DNA from: Flavobacterium commune
Lineage (GTDB): Bacteria; Bacteroidota; Bacteroidia; Flavobacteriales; Flavobacteriaceae
Assembly (NCBI RefSeq): GCF_001857965.1
Contig: NZ_CP017774.1
Span: forward strand, 3,472,001-3,536,000
DNA: 64,000 nucleotides
Direction: 5' to 3'
The position numbers and the translations under genes were made by a program. The notes beneath the pieces were generated by a model. It was not told the DNA's origin and searched no databases. It was given only the letters and a program-made list of their open reading frames with translations. Below are positions 26,133 to 35,300 of this stretch, in pieces; within the stretch, counting starts at the first letter, position 1, and the number at the start of each line of letters is the position of its first letter.

Positions 26133-27584
26133 ATGAAAAATAGAATCATATATTTCTTTTTATTAGTTGGAATCAGTGCATTTTCTCAAAAAACTACTGA
26201 CAGCATACAGTTTAAGAAAAGAGTTTTAGAAAGTACCGAGGTAGATTTTCTATTGAGTTATTACAATCAAGACGGCTCTAAATCAGCCGTTTCAGGTGGT
26301 CTTGGTTCGGAACAATTAACAGATATAGCTTCAAATGTTGTAGTTTCCATGCCTATAAATGACAATGATGTTTTAACGGTTGATTTGGGTATTTCGGCAT
26401 ATTCATCTGCTTCTTCCAGTAATATTAATCCATTTAATGCAACTGGTGCTTCGGGCGGTGGAGGCGATGACGACGACGATGATAACGATGATAATCCCAA
26501 TTCAGGTTCAACAGCACCTTATGGAACTCCATGGCAAGCTTCTTCAGGAGCTTCAAAGAGTGATCAGTTAACAGCTATAACCGTAAATTATGCTCACAGT
26601 AGTGATTCTCGTAATTTTATTTGGAATGCAGATGTTTCTTTTTCTAATGAATATGATTATACTTCTATAGGTTTTGGTGGAGGTGTAGCTCAACTTTTTA
26701 ACGATAAAAATTCAGAAATAAATCTTAAAGTCAATGCGTATTTAGATCAATGGAGACCTATTTATCCAACAGAATTACACGAATATTCAAAAAATGGTCC
26801 TGATTTCTTAAACCAAGGATTTTTTAGTGGAGTTTCAGTTTTAAATCAAAACGGACAAGCTACGGTGGATTATTTACCTTCAATTTTTCAAACTGTAAGT
26901 GCTGTGAATCGAAATTCGTATTCTGCTTCATTTGGATTTTCGCAGGTAGTTTCAAAAAAATTACAATTCTCTGTATTCTTTGATGTTTTAAAGCAACAAG
27001 GATTATTGTCAACACCGTATCACCGAATTTATTTTGCTGACAAAGACAATTATTATATTGGTCAAGCACAATATATTCCTGAATACCAAAACCAAAGCAA
27101 TGTAGGAGTGTATCAATTGTCAGACGATATTGAAAGATTGCCTAATAGTCGATTCAAATTGCCTATTGGAGGGCGACTCAATTATTACATTAACGAACGA
27201 TTTGTTTTGAGAACTTATTATCGCTATTATTCCGATAATTGGGATATTCAATCGCACACCGCCAATATCGAATTGCCTTTTAAAATTTCTGATCGATTTA
27301 CTATTTTCCCAATGTATCGTTTTTATACCCAAACGCAATCCAAATATTATGCACCTTATGAAACCCATTTATCAACCGAAAAATATTATACATCAGATGC
27401 TGATTTAAGTAGTTTTGATACTAATCAATATGGTTTTGGTATTAATTATACGGATATTTTTACAGGAGCAAAAATTTGGAAATTAGGTTTAAAGAATATC
27501 GATTTCAGATTCAGCCATTATCGAAGAAGTGATAATTTAACCGCAAATATTGCTACTATTGGATTTAAGTTTATCTTACAATAA
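26133..27584 (+). CDS. DUF3570 outer-membrane beta-barrel-like protein
   Basis: I chose the ATG at 26133 (MKNRIIYFFLLVG...SQ signal peptide), giving 483 residues; a frame opening at 26073 adds a non-signal N-terminus. After the signal the protein is rich in alternating aromatic/polar strands and ends in FKFILQ, as in outer-membrane barrels. A low-complexity acidic loop (residues about 108-125: GGGG then a long Asp/Asn run) sits between two TGAS/SGAS sites: T104-S107 and S138-S141. The second, SGASKS, resembles ApbE flavinylation motifs. Co-encoded with apbE, DUF4266 and a thioredoxin. Function unknown. Confidence 0.85.
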   Translation: MKNRIIYFFLLVGISAFSQKTTDSIQFKKRVLESTEVDFLLSYYNQDGSKSAVSGGLGSEQLTDIASNVVVSMPINDNDVLTVDLGISAYSSASSSNINPFNATGASGGGGDDDDDDNDDNPNSGSTAPYGTPWQASSGASKSDQLTAITVNYAHSSDSRNFIWNADVSFSNEYDYTSIGFGGGVAQLFNDKNSEINLKVNAYLDQWRPIYPTELHEYSKNGPDFLNQGFFSGVSVLNQNGQATVDYLPSIFQTVSAVNRNSYSASFGFSQVVSKKLQFSVFFDVLKQQGLLSTPYHRIYFADKDNYYIGQAQYIPEYQNQSNVGVYQLSDDIERLPNSRFKLPIGGRLNYYINERFVLRTYYRYYSDNWDIQSHTANIELPFKISDRFTIFPMYRFYTQTQSKYYAPYETHLSTEKYYTSDADLSSFDTNQYGFGINYTDIFTGAKIWKLGLKNIDFRFSHYRRSDNLTANIATIGFKFILQ

Positions 27585-27588
27585 AAAA

Positions 27589-28251
27589 ATGAAAATTCTA
27601 CTAATTGAAGACGAAATAGGTATCGCTAATTTTCTCCAACAAGGTTTGGAAGAAGAAGGTTATACTGTTTTAGTTGCTAATGATGGGAAAAAAGGACTCG
27701 AATTAGCCTTGGCTCAAACAGTAAATATTATTCTTTTAGATTGGATGTTACCCAAAATAACCGGAATTGAAGTTTGTAAAGCTATTCGAAAAGCAAATTC
27801 AACAACACCAATTATTTTTCTTACGGCCAAAGATACAGTTCAGGAAACCATAGAAGGACTCAAAGCTGGAGCCAATGATTACATCAAAAAACCATTTAGT
27901 TTTGAAGAATTACTCGAACGAATTAAAATTCATTTTAGGAATCAAACTCAACCTGAAATATTAAAATTGGGGTCTATAAAAATTGATTTGGCTCAATATC
28001 TTGTTAGCGTCAATGGAATTGAAGTGAATTTAACACAACGTGAATTTGAATTGCTACGCTATTTAGTTCAAAATAAAGGAAAAGTTTGCACTCGAACTCA
28101 AATTATAGAAGACGTTTGGGACATTCATTTTGAATATGATACTGGTGTGATTGATGTTTTTATGAATGCCATTCGTAAAAAATTAAATTTAAATAAAGAT
28201 GAAGATTTAATCAAAACTATTCGAGGAGTTGGTTATATTGCTAATGATTAA
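27589..28251 (+). CDS. OmpR/PhoB-family response regulator
   Basis: A 220-residue two-domain regulator starting at the ATG 27589 (MKILLIEDE), 4 bp after the DUF3570 stop. The receiver has E7-D8 and the phospho-acceptor D51 in LLDWMLPKITG, the Thr in FLTAKD and the Lys in YIKKPFS. The C-terminal winged helix has NLTQREFELLRYLVQNKGKVCTR and IDVFMNAIRKKL. OmpR-family proteins bind 11-bp-period direct repeats, exactly the spacing of the three CTTAAG pairs nearby. Its gene overlaps the kinase gene by 8 bp. PmrA, CusR and QseB are all relatives; orthology to PmrA is not shown. Confidence 0.94.
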   Translation: MKILLIEDEIGIANFLQQGLEEEGYTVLVANDGKKGLELALAQTVNIILLDWMLPKITGIEVCKAIRKANSTTPIIFLTAKDTVQETIEGLKAGANDYIKKPFSFEELLERIKIHFRNQTQPEILKLGSIKIDLAQYLVSVNGIEVNLTQREFELLRYLVQNKGKVCTRTQIIEDVWDIHFEYDTGVIDVFMNAIRKKLNLNKDEDLIKTIRGVGYIAND

Positions 28252-29644
28252 CACCCAATATATGTTTTCCTTTTCTTTTAAAAACAGAATTGCTTTTTAC
28301 TACATCATCAGCACGGGATTATTGATTTCGGTGGTGTTTTTTGTGATTTATCATAGTATAGATCACAATGTAAATACTCATATCAATGAAGATATTAACG
28401 ACGAAGTGCAAAAGCATTTAAGAGAGATTGTCATTGATCCTAATAATACTTATTTGATTCAGGTGGACGAATGGCGAGAACGGGAGCACAATACCGTTAA
28501 TGTAAATCCTGTTTTTGTACAGTTTTTAGACATCAACAAACAATTAATTGACAAGTCTCCTAATTTAAAAGGAATACAACTCAAAGTATATTCTACAGAA
28601 TGGAACAATAAATTTATAGATACTTACTTGAATAAAAAACCAATTAGACAAATTCAAGTACCACTATTAGACAAAAATAAAGTGGTTGGTTATTTATTAA
28701 TTGCCATGTCATTAGATGATGCAACAATGATTTTGAATAATTTGCAAAATACTTTATTAATTGCTTTTCCGCTAATACTACTTATTCTTTTCTTGATTGC
28801 CAGATTGATTGCCGGAAGAAGTATCAAGCCTGTAAGCTTAATTACTGCAACATCCAGCAAAATTACTAAAGACAATCTCAAGGAGCGTATCTCTCTGCCT
28901 CAAAATAAAGATGAACTTTATGTTTTATCCAAAACAATAAATGATTTGCTGGATAGAATTGAAAATGCCGTAGAAAGAGAAAAACAATTCACTTCAGATG
29001 CTTCACACGAATTACGAACTCCATTAACGGTTTTGAAAGGAACATTAGAAGTTCTGGTTAGAAAACCCAGAACACAAGCGGAATATGAAGACAAAATTAA
29101 ATATGGAATTTCAGAAGTAAATCGATTGAATACTTTAGTAGATCAACTGTTATTACTGGCTCGATTTGAAAATCAAATTCAAAGTTTGAAGGTAGAAAAA
29201 GTTTATTTGAACGCTATGATTTTAGATATTCTGACCCGATTTTCCAGTAAAATTAATGTCAAAAAAATAAGCATCAATCCTTCTTTTTCAAAAGATTTTA
29301 ATATTGAATCCGATAATTATTTACTATCCATAATCATCAGTAATATTATCAGTAATGCAATTAAATATTCTAATGAGAAAGGAACTGTTTCAATACAACT
29401 TTCACAAAATCAAAACACTACAACTTGTACCATTACGGATAACGGAATTGGGATTGCTAAAGAAGATTTAGATAAAATTTTCAATCCTTTTTATCGTTCA
29501 AATCCAACGCAGCATCCCGAGATAAAAGGATCTGGATTAGGACTTTCTATTGTAAAACGATTAGCAGATTTGCTCAATATTCAATTTGAAATTCATAGCG
29601 AAGTAGGCAAAGGAACTACAGTTGTTTTAAGTTTTAATAGCTAA
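28244..29644 (+). CDS. Sensor histidine kinase, partner of the OmpR-type regulator
   Basis: A 466-residue inner-membrane kinase. One helix is at about residues 15-35, then a periplasmic sensing region of about 130 residues, a second helix (TLLIAFPLILLILFLIARLI), a HAMP domain, the phospho-acceptor His near 255 in SDASHELRTPLTVLKG, and an HATPase with NIISNAIKYS, DNGIGI and GSGLGLSIV. The periplasmic part contains an EWRE (ExxE) motif as in iron-sensing PmrB, but such a short motif is common by chance. It starts within the regulator gene; an alternative ATG is at 28262. The ligand is unknown. Confidence 0.93.
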   Translation: MINTQYMFSFSFKNRIAFYYIISTGLLISVVFFVIYHSIDHNVNTHINEDINDEVQKHLREIVIDPNNTYLIQVDEWREREHNTVNVNPVFVQFLDINKQLIDKSPNLKGIQLKVYSTEWNNKFIDTYLNKKPIRQIQVPLLDKNKVVGYLLIAMSLDDATMILNNLQNTLLIAFPLILLILFLIARLIAGRSIKPVSLITATSSKITKDNLKERISLPQNKDELYVLSKTINDLLDRIENAVEREKQFTSDASHELRTPLTVLKGTLEVLVRKPRTQAEYEDKIKYGISEVNRLNTLVDQLLLLARFENQIQSLKVEKVYLNAMILDILTRFSSKINVKKISINPSFSKDFNIESDNYLLSIIISNIISNAIKYSNEKGTVSIQLSQNQNTTTCTITDNGIGIAKEDLDKIFNPFYRSNPTQHPEIKGSGLGLSIVKRLADLLNIQFEIHSEVGKGTTVVLSFNS

Positions 29645-29659
29645 AGGTCAATAAAAATT

Positions 29660-29676
29660 CTTAAGCGAATCTTAAG
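29660..29676 (+). promoter_or_regulatory. PmrA-box-like direct repeat, site 2
   Basis: CTTAAG (29660-29665), a 5-bp spacer, CTTAAG (29671-29676), 96 bp before the LtaS-like gene. With site 3 it shares the longer pattern TTAAGC-N3-TCTTAAG-N-CGAT. A possible -7 box TACTTTTA (29731-29738) with TTG at 29712 lies between the site and the gene. Confidence 0.7.
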
Positions 29677-29772
29677 CCGATACTAATTAAATATTAAGGT
29701 GGTTAATCTGGTTGATTTAATTTTTGAATCTACTTTTATAATTTATTACGAATTCAGTTTTAAATTATATTT

Positions 29773-31707
29773 ATGAAAAAAATAGCTTTCCTCAAACCAA
29801 CATTTAGTTTCTTATTTATTGGATTATTGATAACTACTTTATCTAGATTTCTTTTGTTTTTTTTCTATATCGAACGAGTAATTTCAACTGCTGATTATTG
29901 GTATGTTTTTCCAATAGGTTTGCGAATGGATTTAATAATACTCTGCTATATTCTCTTTCTTCCAACACTGTTAATTTGTTTACTTCCAGATCGGTTTTTA
30001 AAGAAAATAAGCGTTTTTTTTACTTTTTATTTTGTTTTTTTCTTGTCGTTAATTTTGTTTTTAGAATTAGCAACACCAAATTTCATAGGACAATACGACA
30101 CTAGGCCGAATCAATTATTTATCCAATATTTAATTTACCCCAAAGAAATTTTGCAGCTGCTTTACAAAGGTTATCTTCTTTCAATTATTGCAACTTTTAT
30201 TATCATTTCTGTATTTATTTATGTTTTGATAAAGCATAGAATAAGACTTTTTGGAACAGTTTTTTCGGTTTATAAAACCAAGTTGATTTTATTCCCATTG
30301 ATTGTTTTTCTGTTATTTTTTGGAGCTCGCTCTAGTCTTACTTCCAAGAGACCAATAAATTCAAGTAATGCAGTGTTTTCTACAGATCAATTGACCAATT
30401 GTTTGGGATTAAATTCATTTTACACCATTACATTTGCATTATATTCAATAAAAAATGAAGGCAACTCTGGGAAAATTTATGGGAAAATGAATCCTGAGGA
30501 AGCCATTTCAAGAGTTAAAAAATATATGAATGTTAGCAATAGTGATTTTACTGATAAAGAATTACCATTGTTACACAATCAATATTCTGATACACTACTT
30601 AAGAGACCATACAACATAGTTATTCTACTAGAAGAAAGTTTGGGAGCAGAATATGTAGGGTGTTTAGAAGGCTTAAAGCTAACTCCTGAATTTGATAAAT
30701 TAGCAAAAGAAGGTTTGCTGTTTACTAATTTATATTCAACAGGAACTAGAAGTGTAAGAGGAATTGAAGCTGTGGTTACAGGTTTTTTACCTTCGCCATC
30801 AGAAAGTGTTGTAAAATTAAATAATTCCCAAACCAATTTTTATACTATTGCGAGTTTATTAAAGAGAAAAGGATATGACACTAGTTTTATTTATGGAGGC
30901 ATGAATAATTTTGACAATATGGGTTCTTTTTTTAATGGAAACGGCTTTGATTATTTGATTGACGAAGACAATTTTGATTCCAAAAAAAGCATTTTTCATG
31001 GAACATGGGGCTGGTGTGATGAAGATGTAATGAAAAAAGCAAACACCTATTTTAGTTCGTTAAAGACAAAACCTTTTGTTTCATTAATTTTTTCATCCTC
31101 TAATCACGAGCCCTTTGAGTATCCCGAAGGAAGAATTAAATTATATGACAAACAGAAAAATACAGTAAATAATGCAATGAAATATGCCGATTATTCTATA
31201 GGAAAGTTTTTTGAGATGGCTAAAAAAGAAGCCTATTATAAAAACACCATATTTGTAATAATTGCTGATCACAATACCCGAACTTATGGCAAGCATTTAG
31301 TTCCTATTCATAAATTTCATATTCCAGCATTAATCATTGGTCCTAATTTTCCAAAAGGAGAGAAATATACCAAATTATGTAGTCAAATTGACATACAACC
31401 AACAGTTTTAAGCAAAATTGGTATGAATGTAAGTACTCCAATGCCTGGCAGGAATTTGTTTGAACTTCCGGAAAATGTAAAAGGAAGAGCCATAATGCAG
31501 TTTAACGACATCAATGCTTTTAGATTAGGCAATCAGGTAGTTATCATGCAACCTTATAAAGAACCTTTGCAATTTAAGGTTGAAAAAGACACTGTGTTTA
31601 CTCCTGTAACTCTGAATAAAGAATTAGCAAAAGACGCTTTGGCTCATGTGATAACGGCCTCTTATTTATATAAAAACAGGAAATATTGCTCTAATAATAG
31701 GGAGTAA
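29773..31707 (+). CDS. LtaS/MdoB-like membrane sulfatase-family transferase
   Basis: A 644-residue protein with about five N-terminal membrane helices (to about residue 190) and a periplasmic alkaline-phosphatase-superfamily domain. Metal-site and nucleophile regions are visible: YNIVILLEESLGAEYVG, STGTRSVRGIEAVVTGFLPS with the likely catalytic Thr, HGTWGWCDED and FVIIADHNTR. Relatives transfer phosphoglycerol or phosphoethanolamine from phospholipids to envelope polymers or lipids. In a Gram-negative lacking lipoteichoic acid it likely modifies lipid A, a glycan or an envelope lipid (inference). It has its own CTTAAG-pair promoter just downstream of the kinase gene. Confidence 0.88.
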   Translation: MKKIAFLKPTFSFLFIGLLITTLSRFLLFFFYIERVISTADYWYVFPIGLRMDLIILCYILFLPTLLICLLPDRFLKKISVFFTFYFVFFLSLILFLELATPNFIGQYDTRPNQLFIQYLIYPKEILQLLYKGYLLSIIATFIIISVFIYVLIKHRIRLFGTVFSVYKTKLILFPLIVFLLFFGARSSLTSKRPINSSNAVFSTDQLTNCLGLNSFYTITFALYSIKNEGNSGKIYGKMNPEEAISRVKKYMNVSNSDFTDKELPLLHNQYSDTLLKRPYNIVILLEESLGAEYVGCLEGLKLTPEFDKLAKEGLLFTNLYSTGTRSVRGIEAVVTGFLPSPSESVVKLNNSQTNFYTIASLLKRKGYDTSFIYGGMNNFDNMGSFFNGNGFDYLIDEDNFDSKKSIFHGTWGWCDEDVMKKANTYFSSLKTKPFVSLIFSSSNHEPFEYPEGRIKLYDKQKNTVNNAMKYADYSIGKFFEMAKKEAYYKNTIFVIIADHNTRTYGKHLVPIHKFHIPALIIGPNFPKGEKYTKLCSQIDIQPTVLSKIGMNVSTPMPGRNLFELPENVKGRAIMQFNDINAFRLGNQVVIMQPYKEPLQFKVEKDTVFTPVTLNKELAKDALAHVITASYLYKNRKYCSNNRE

Positions 31708-31734
31708 AATAAAACTAATATACTTTGTTTTTTA

Positions 31735-31751
31735 TTTAAGCAGTTCTTAAG
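31735..31751 (+). promoter_or_regulatory. PmrA-box-like direct repeat, site 3
   Basis: TTTAAG (31735-31740), a 5-bp spacer, CTTAAG (31746-31751), followed by GACGAT. It ends 21 bp before the -7 box TATTTTTG (31773-31780), close to the -33 region, and lies 72 bp before the first gene of the metal-efflux operon. Confidence 0.7.
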
Positions 31752-31772
31752 ACGATTGATGTAATTAGATCT

Positions 31773-31780
31773 TATTTTTG
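31773..31780 (+). promoter_or_regulatory. Promoter -7 box of the metal-efflux operon
   Basis: TATTTTTG matches TAnnTTTG 43 bp before the 31824 start. A TTG lies at 31756-31758 but spacing (14 bp) is short, which would suit an activator-dependent promoter. Confidence 0.5.
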
Positions 31781-31823
31781 TAATTAATTTTAAAGTTTTT
31801 TAAATTTTATAATTGTCATTATT

Positions 31824-32228
31824 ATGACTCTAAAAAAAATAATTACACTTTTATTTTTACTCTTTTTTGTATATTCCAATACAGAACTGGGGCAGTTATT
31901 TAAAATTTCAAATCTTGTTCAACACTATTTAGAGCATACTAATCACAAGCAAGAACAGCCACAATCTTTTATGGCGTTTATTATTAATCATTACAAAAAT
32001 TCACAAAAACACACTGATGCAGATGGACATGATAAACATGAAAATTTACCTTTCAAGACACAAACTCTAAATTTAGATACTGTTGTTCTTACTTTTGAAG
32101 AGATTCTAACTATTTTTACTTTTAAGAAACCAATATTGATCTCTGTAAATCAATCCCTTCCGATTTATAAAGAATGGTATATTTCTAATGTACTTCTGTC
32201 GATTTGGCAGCCCCCTAAACTAGCATAA
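31824..32228 (+). CDS. Small His-rich exported/membrane protein of a metal-efflux operon
   Basis: A 134-residue protein with an N-terminal hydrophobic segment (residues about 5-18) serving as signal or anchor. The middle is rich in His and Asp (HYLEHTNHKQEQ, HYKNSQKHTDADGHDKHENLPF), a plausible metal-binding stretch, and the end is IWQPPKLA. I have seen similar unnamed genes ahead of CzcA/CusA pumps in Bacteroidota. It precedes the pump gene by 100 bp, with two hairpins between them. It may bind metal in the periplasm; no named domain recognised. Confidence 0.8.
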   Translation: MTLKKIITLLFLLFFVYSNTELGQLFKISNLVQHYLEHTNHKQEQPQSFMAFIINHYKNSQKHTDADGHDKHENLPFKTQTLNLDTVVLTFEEILTIFTFKKPILISVNQSLPIYKEWYISNVLLSIWQPPKLA

Positions 32229-32241
32229 ATAAATATTTTTA

Positions 32242-32298
32242 ACTAATTGTCTTTTTGTAATTAGTAGTTCAAGAATTATTTGATTGTTAAATAATTCT
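32242..32298. repeat. Two hairpins between the His-rich gene and czcA
   Basis: ACTAATT (32242-32248) pairs with AATTAGT (32259-32265). AGAATTATTT (32272-32281) pairs perfectly with AAATAATTCT (32289-32298) across a 7-nt loop. They may set expression of the small protein relative to the pump. Confidence 0.65.
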
Positions 32299-32328
32299 AA
32301 CTAAATAATTTATTTAATTTTAACTAGT

Positions 32329-35300
32329 ATGCTTAATAAAATCATCTTTTTTTCTATTCAGAATAAGCTCATCGTACTATTATTCACTTTAGGAATTTTT
32401 GGATTCGGATTTTTTTCTGTCTTCCAAATTTCCATAGGTGCTGTTCCTGATGTGACTAACAATCAGGTTCAGGTGATTACTACCTCACGCAATCTTTCTA
32501 CTCAGGATATTGAACAATTTATTACCTATCCGGTGGAGATTGAAATGTCTAATTTGCCTGGAGTAAAAGAAATTCGTTCGGTTTCAAAATTCGGATTATC
32601 GGTAGTAACTATTGTTTTTGATGATGATTTAGGAACTTATTTGCCACGGCAATTAATAGCCGAAAAAATTAAATCGGCTGCTGAGAAAATCCCGGAAGGT
32701 TTTGGCACACCCGAAATGGGGCCTATAACAACCGGACTGGGTGAAATTTATCAATATACACTTGAAGTAAAACCTGAATTTAAAAACAATTATTCGGTTA
32801 CGGATTTAAGAACACTTCAGGATTGGGTGGTAAAACGTCAACTTTCAGGAATTAAAGGAGTAGTCGAAATTAATACTTGGGGTGGTTATTTAAAACAATA
32901 CGAAATAGCCATTTCGCCCTCTCGTTTAAATGCGATGAACATAAGTGTTTCGGATGTTTTTAAAGCGTTGCAAAATAACAACGGAATTGCAGGAGGAGCC
33001 TATATTGAAAGAGTCAACCAAAGTTATTTTATTCGTGCTGAAGGAAAAACAAAATCTTTAGAAGATATTGGAAATATTGTGGTTACAAATCATAATGGCT
33101 TGCCTATTTTTATTAAAAATGTTGCCAATGTGCGTTTTGGTCATGCCAATCGTTTTGGAGCAATTACCGGAAACGGAGAAGGAGAGAAGGTACTTGGACA
33201 AGTAATGATGCTCAAAGATGCCAATTCTAAAAAGGTAATTAATGATGTAAAAGACAGGGTTGCAGAAATTCAGAAAAGTTTACCTGAAGGCGTTTATATC
33301 AATGGCTTTTTGGAAAGAAGTGAGTTAGTAAGCAAAACTACTTTTACAGTTGCCGAAAACCTAATTCTGGGCTGTTTGATTGTTGTTTTCGTAGTTGTTT
33401 TGTTGCTTGGAAATTGGCGTTCAGGATTGGTTGTAGCATCGGTTATTCCGCTGTGTTTATTGTTTGCCATTTCGTTAATGAATATTTTTGGCATTGATGC
33501 CAATTTAATGAGTTTAGGCGCGATTGATTTCGGAATCATTATCGATGGAGCTGTAATTATTGTCGAATTTATTGCGTTCCAAATTGCTCATAAATCAGCA
33601 CATTTAGCCAAACTTTCAAGAGAAGACAGTCAGCTAGAAATTGACCAGATTACCTACAAAAGTGCTTCAAAAATGATGAATTCGGCTATTTTTGGACAGT
33701 TAATTATTTTAATTGTTTTTATTCCAATTCTATCGCTTTCCGGCATTGAAGGAAAAATGTTCAAACCCATGGCAATGACTTTTAGTTTTGCTTTGGTTGG
33801 AGCAATGTTGTTTTGTTTTTCGTATGTTCCAGTAGTTGCATCCTTATTTTTAAAACCTAAAGAAGAAAATCCAGATTCATTTTCGAATAAATTAATAGCC
33901 CAATTAAATTCCTTTTATCTGCCTGTAATCAGTTGGGCGTTAGAAAATACTAAAAAAGTAATGTACAGCGCGATAGGATTGTTAGTAATGGCTGTCATTT
34001 TATTTTCAACTATGGGAGGCGAATTTATTCCGACTTTGGATGAGGGCGATTTTGTGATTCAGCCTGTTTTAAAAACAGGAACTTCTTTGAGTAAAACCAT
34101 CGAAACTACAACTAAAATTGAGAAAATAATTCTTAAAAACTTTCCCGAAGTTCAACAGGTTGTTAGTAGGATAGGAGCAGCCGAAGTCCCAACCGATCCA
34201 ATGAGTATGGAAGAAAGCGACATTATTGTGAAGCTAAAACCAAAATCGGATTGGGTTTCAGCTTCCAGCAAAGACGAATTGGCTGATAAAATCAAATTAG
34301 CAGTCGAAGAACAAATTCCGAATATGGAAATCGAATTTACCCAACCTATTGAGATGCGTTTTAACGAATTAATTTCAGGGACTCGTTCGGATGTGGCGGT
34401 GAAAATTTTTGGTGAAAATTTAGATGTTTTAGCTAAAAAAGCACAAGAAATTGAGAAGGCCATTAGAAATGTTGAAGGAGCTTCGGATATCATTATAGAA
34501 AAAACAGAAGGTTTGCCACAAATGAGTGTACAATTTGACCGTTCTAAAATAGCACGTTATGGATTGAATATTGCTGATTTGAATGAATTGATTGCTCTTG
34601 GCTTTGCCGGAAAAACGGTTGGAAATGTGTTTGAAGGTGAAAAACGATTTGATATGGTCATTCGTTTGGATCAAAATAACCGACATGATATTGAGGATTT
34701 AAAAAATCTCTATGTAACTACTCCGTCGGGTAATCAGATTCCAATGCAAGAATTGGCAACAATTGAATATACTCAAGGTCCTGCAAAAATTTCAAGAGAC
34801 AATACCAACAGGAGAATTGTCGTTGGAATTAATGTTAGAAATAGAGATTTACAAAGTGTGGTAACTGACATTCAAAATAATGTAACTGCCAAAGTAAAAT
34901 TACCATCTGGGTATTCGATTGAATATGGAGGACAATTTGAAAACCTTCAAAGTGCCAAAGCAAGATTACTTATTGCAGTGCCTATTGCCTTATTTTTGAT
35001 ATTCATACTGTTGTATTTTGCCTTTGGTTCTGTCAAAGAAGCTTTGATGGTTTATTCAGCCATTCCATTATCTGCTGTTGGAGGAATCTTATTTTTATGG
35101 ATAAGAGATTTGCCTTTTAGTATCTCTGCAGGAGTTGGTTTTATTGCGTTGTTTGGTATTGCGGTATTAAACGGAATTGTATTAATTGAACATTTTAAAG
35201 AATTGAAACATCAGGGAATTACAAATAAAGACGAATTAATTTTGAAAGGAACAAGCGATAGATTGCGTCCCGTATTATTAACAGCAGCAGCAGCTGCCTT

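Noticed and set aside
27550..27588. Longer response-regulator start
   Set aside because: It overlaps the DUF3570 gene; receiver domains begin at MKILLIEDE (27589).
28244..29644. EWRE in the kinase periplasmic region as proof of iron sensing
   Set aside because: ExxE is a four-residue pattern that occurs often by chance; I mention it but do not rest the regulon claim on it.
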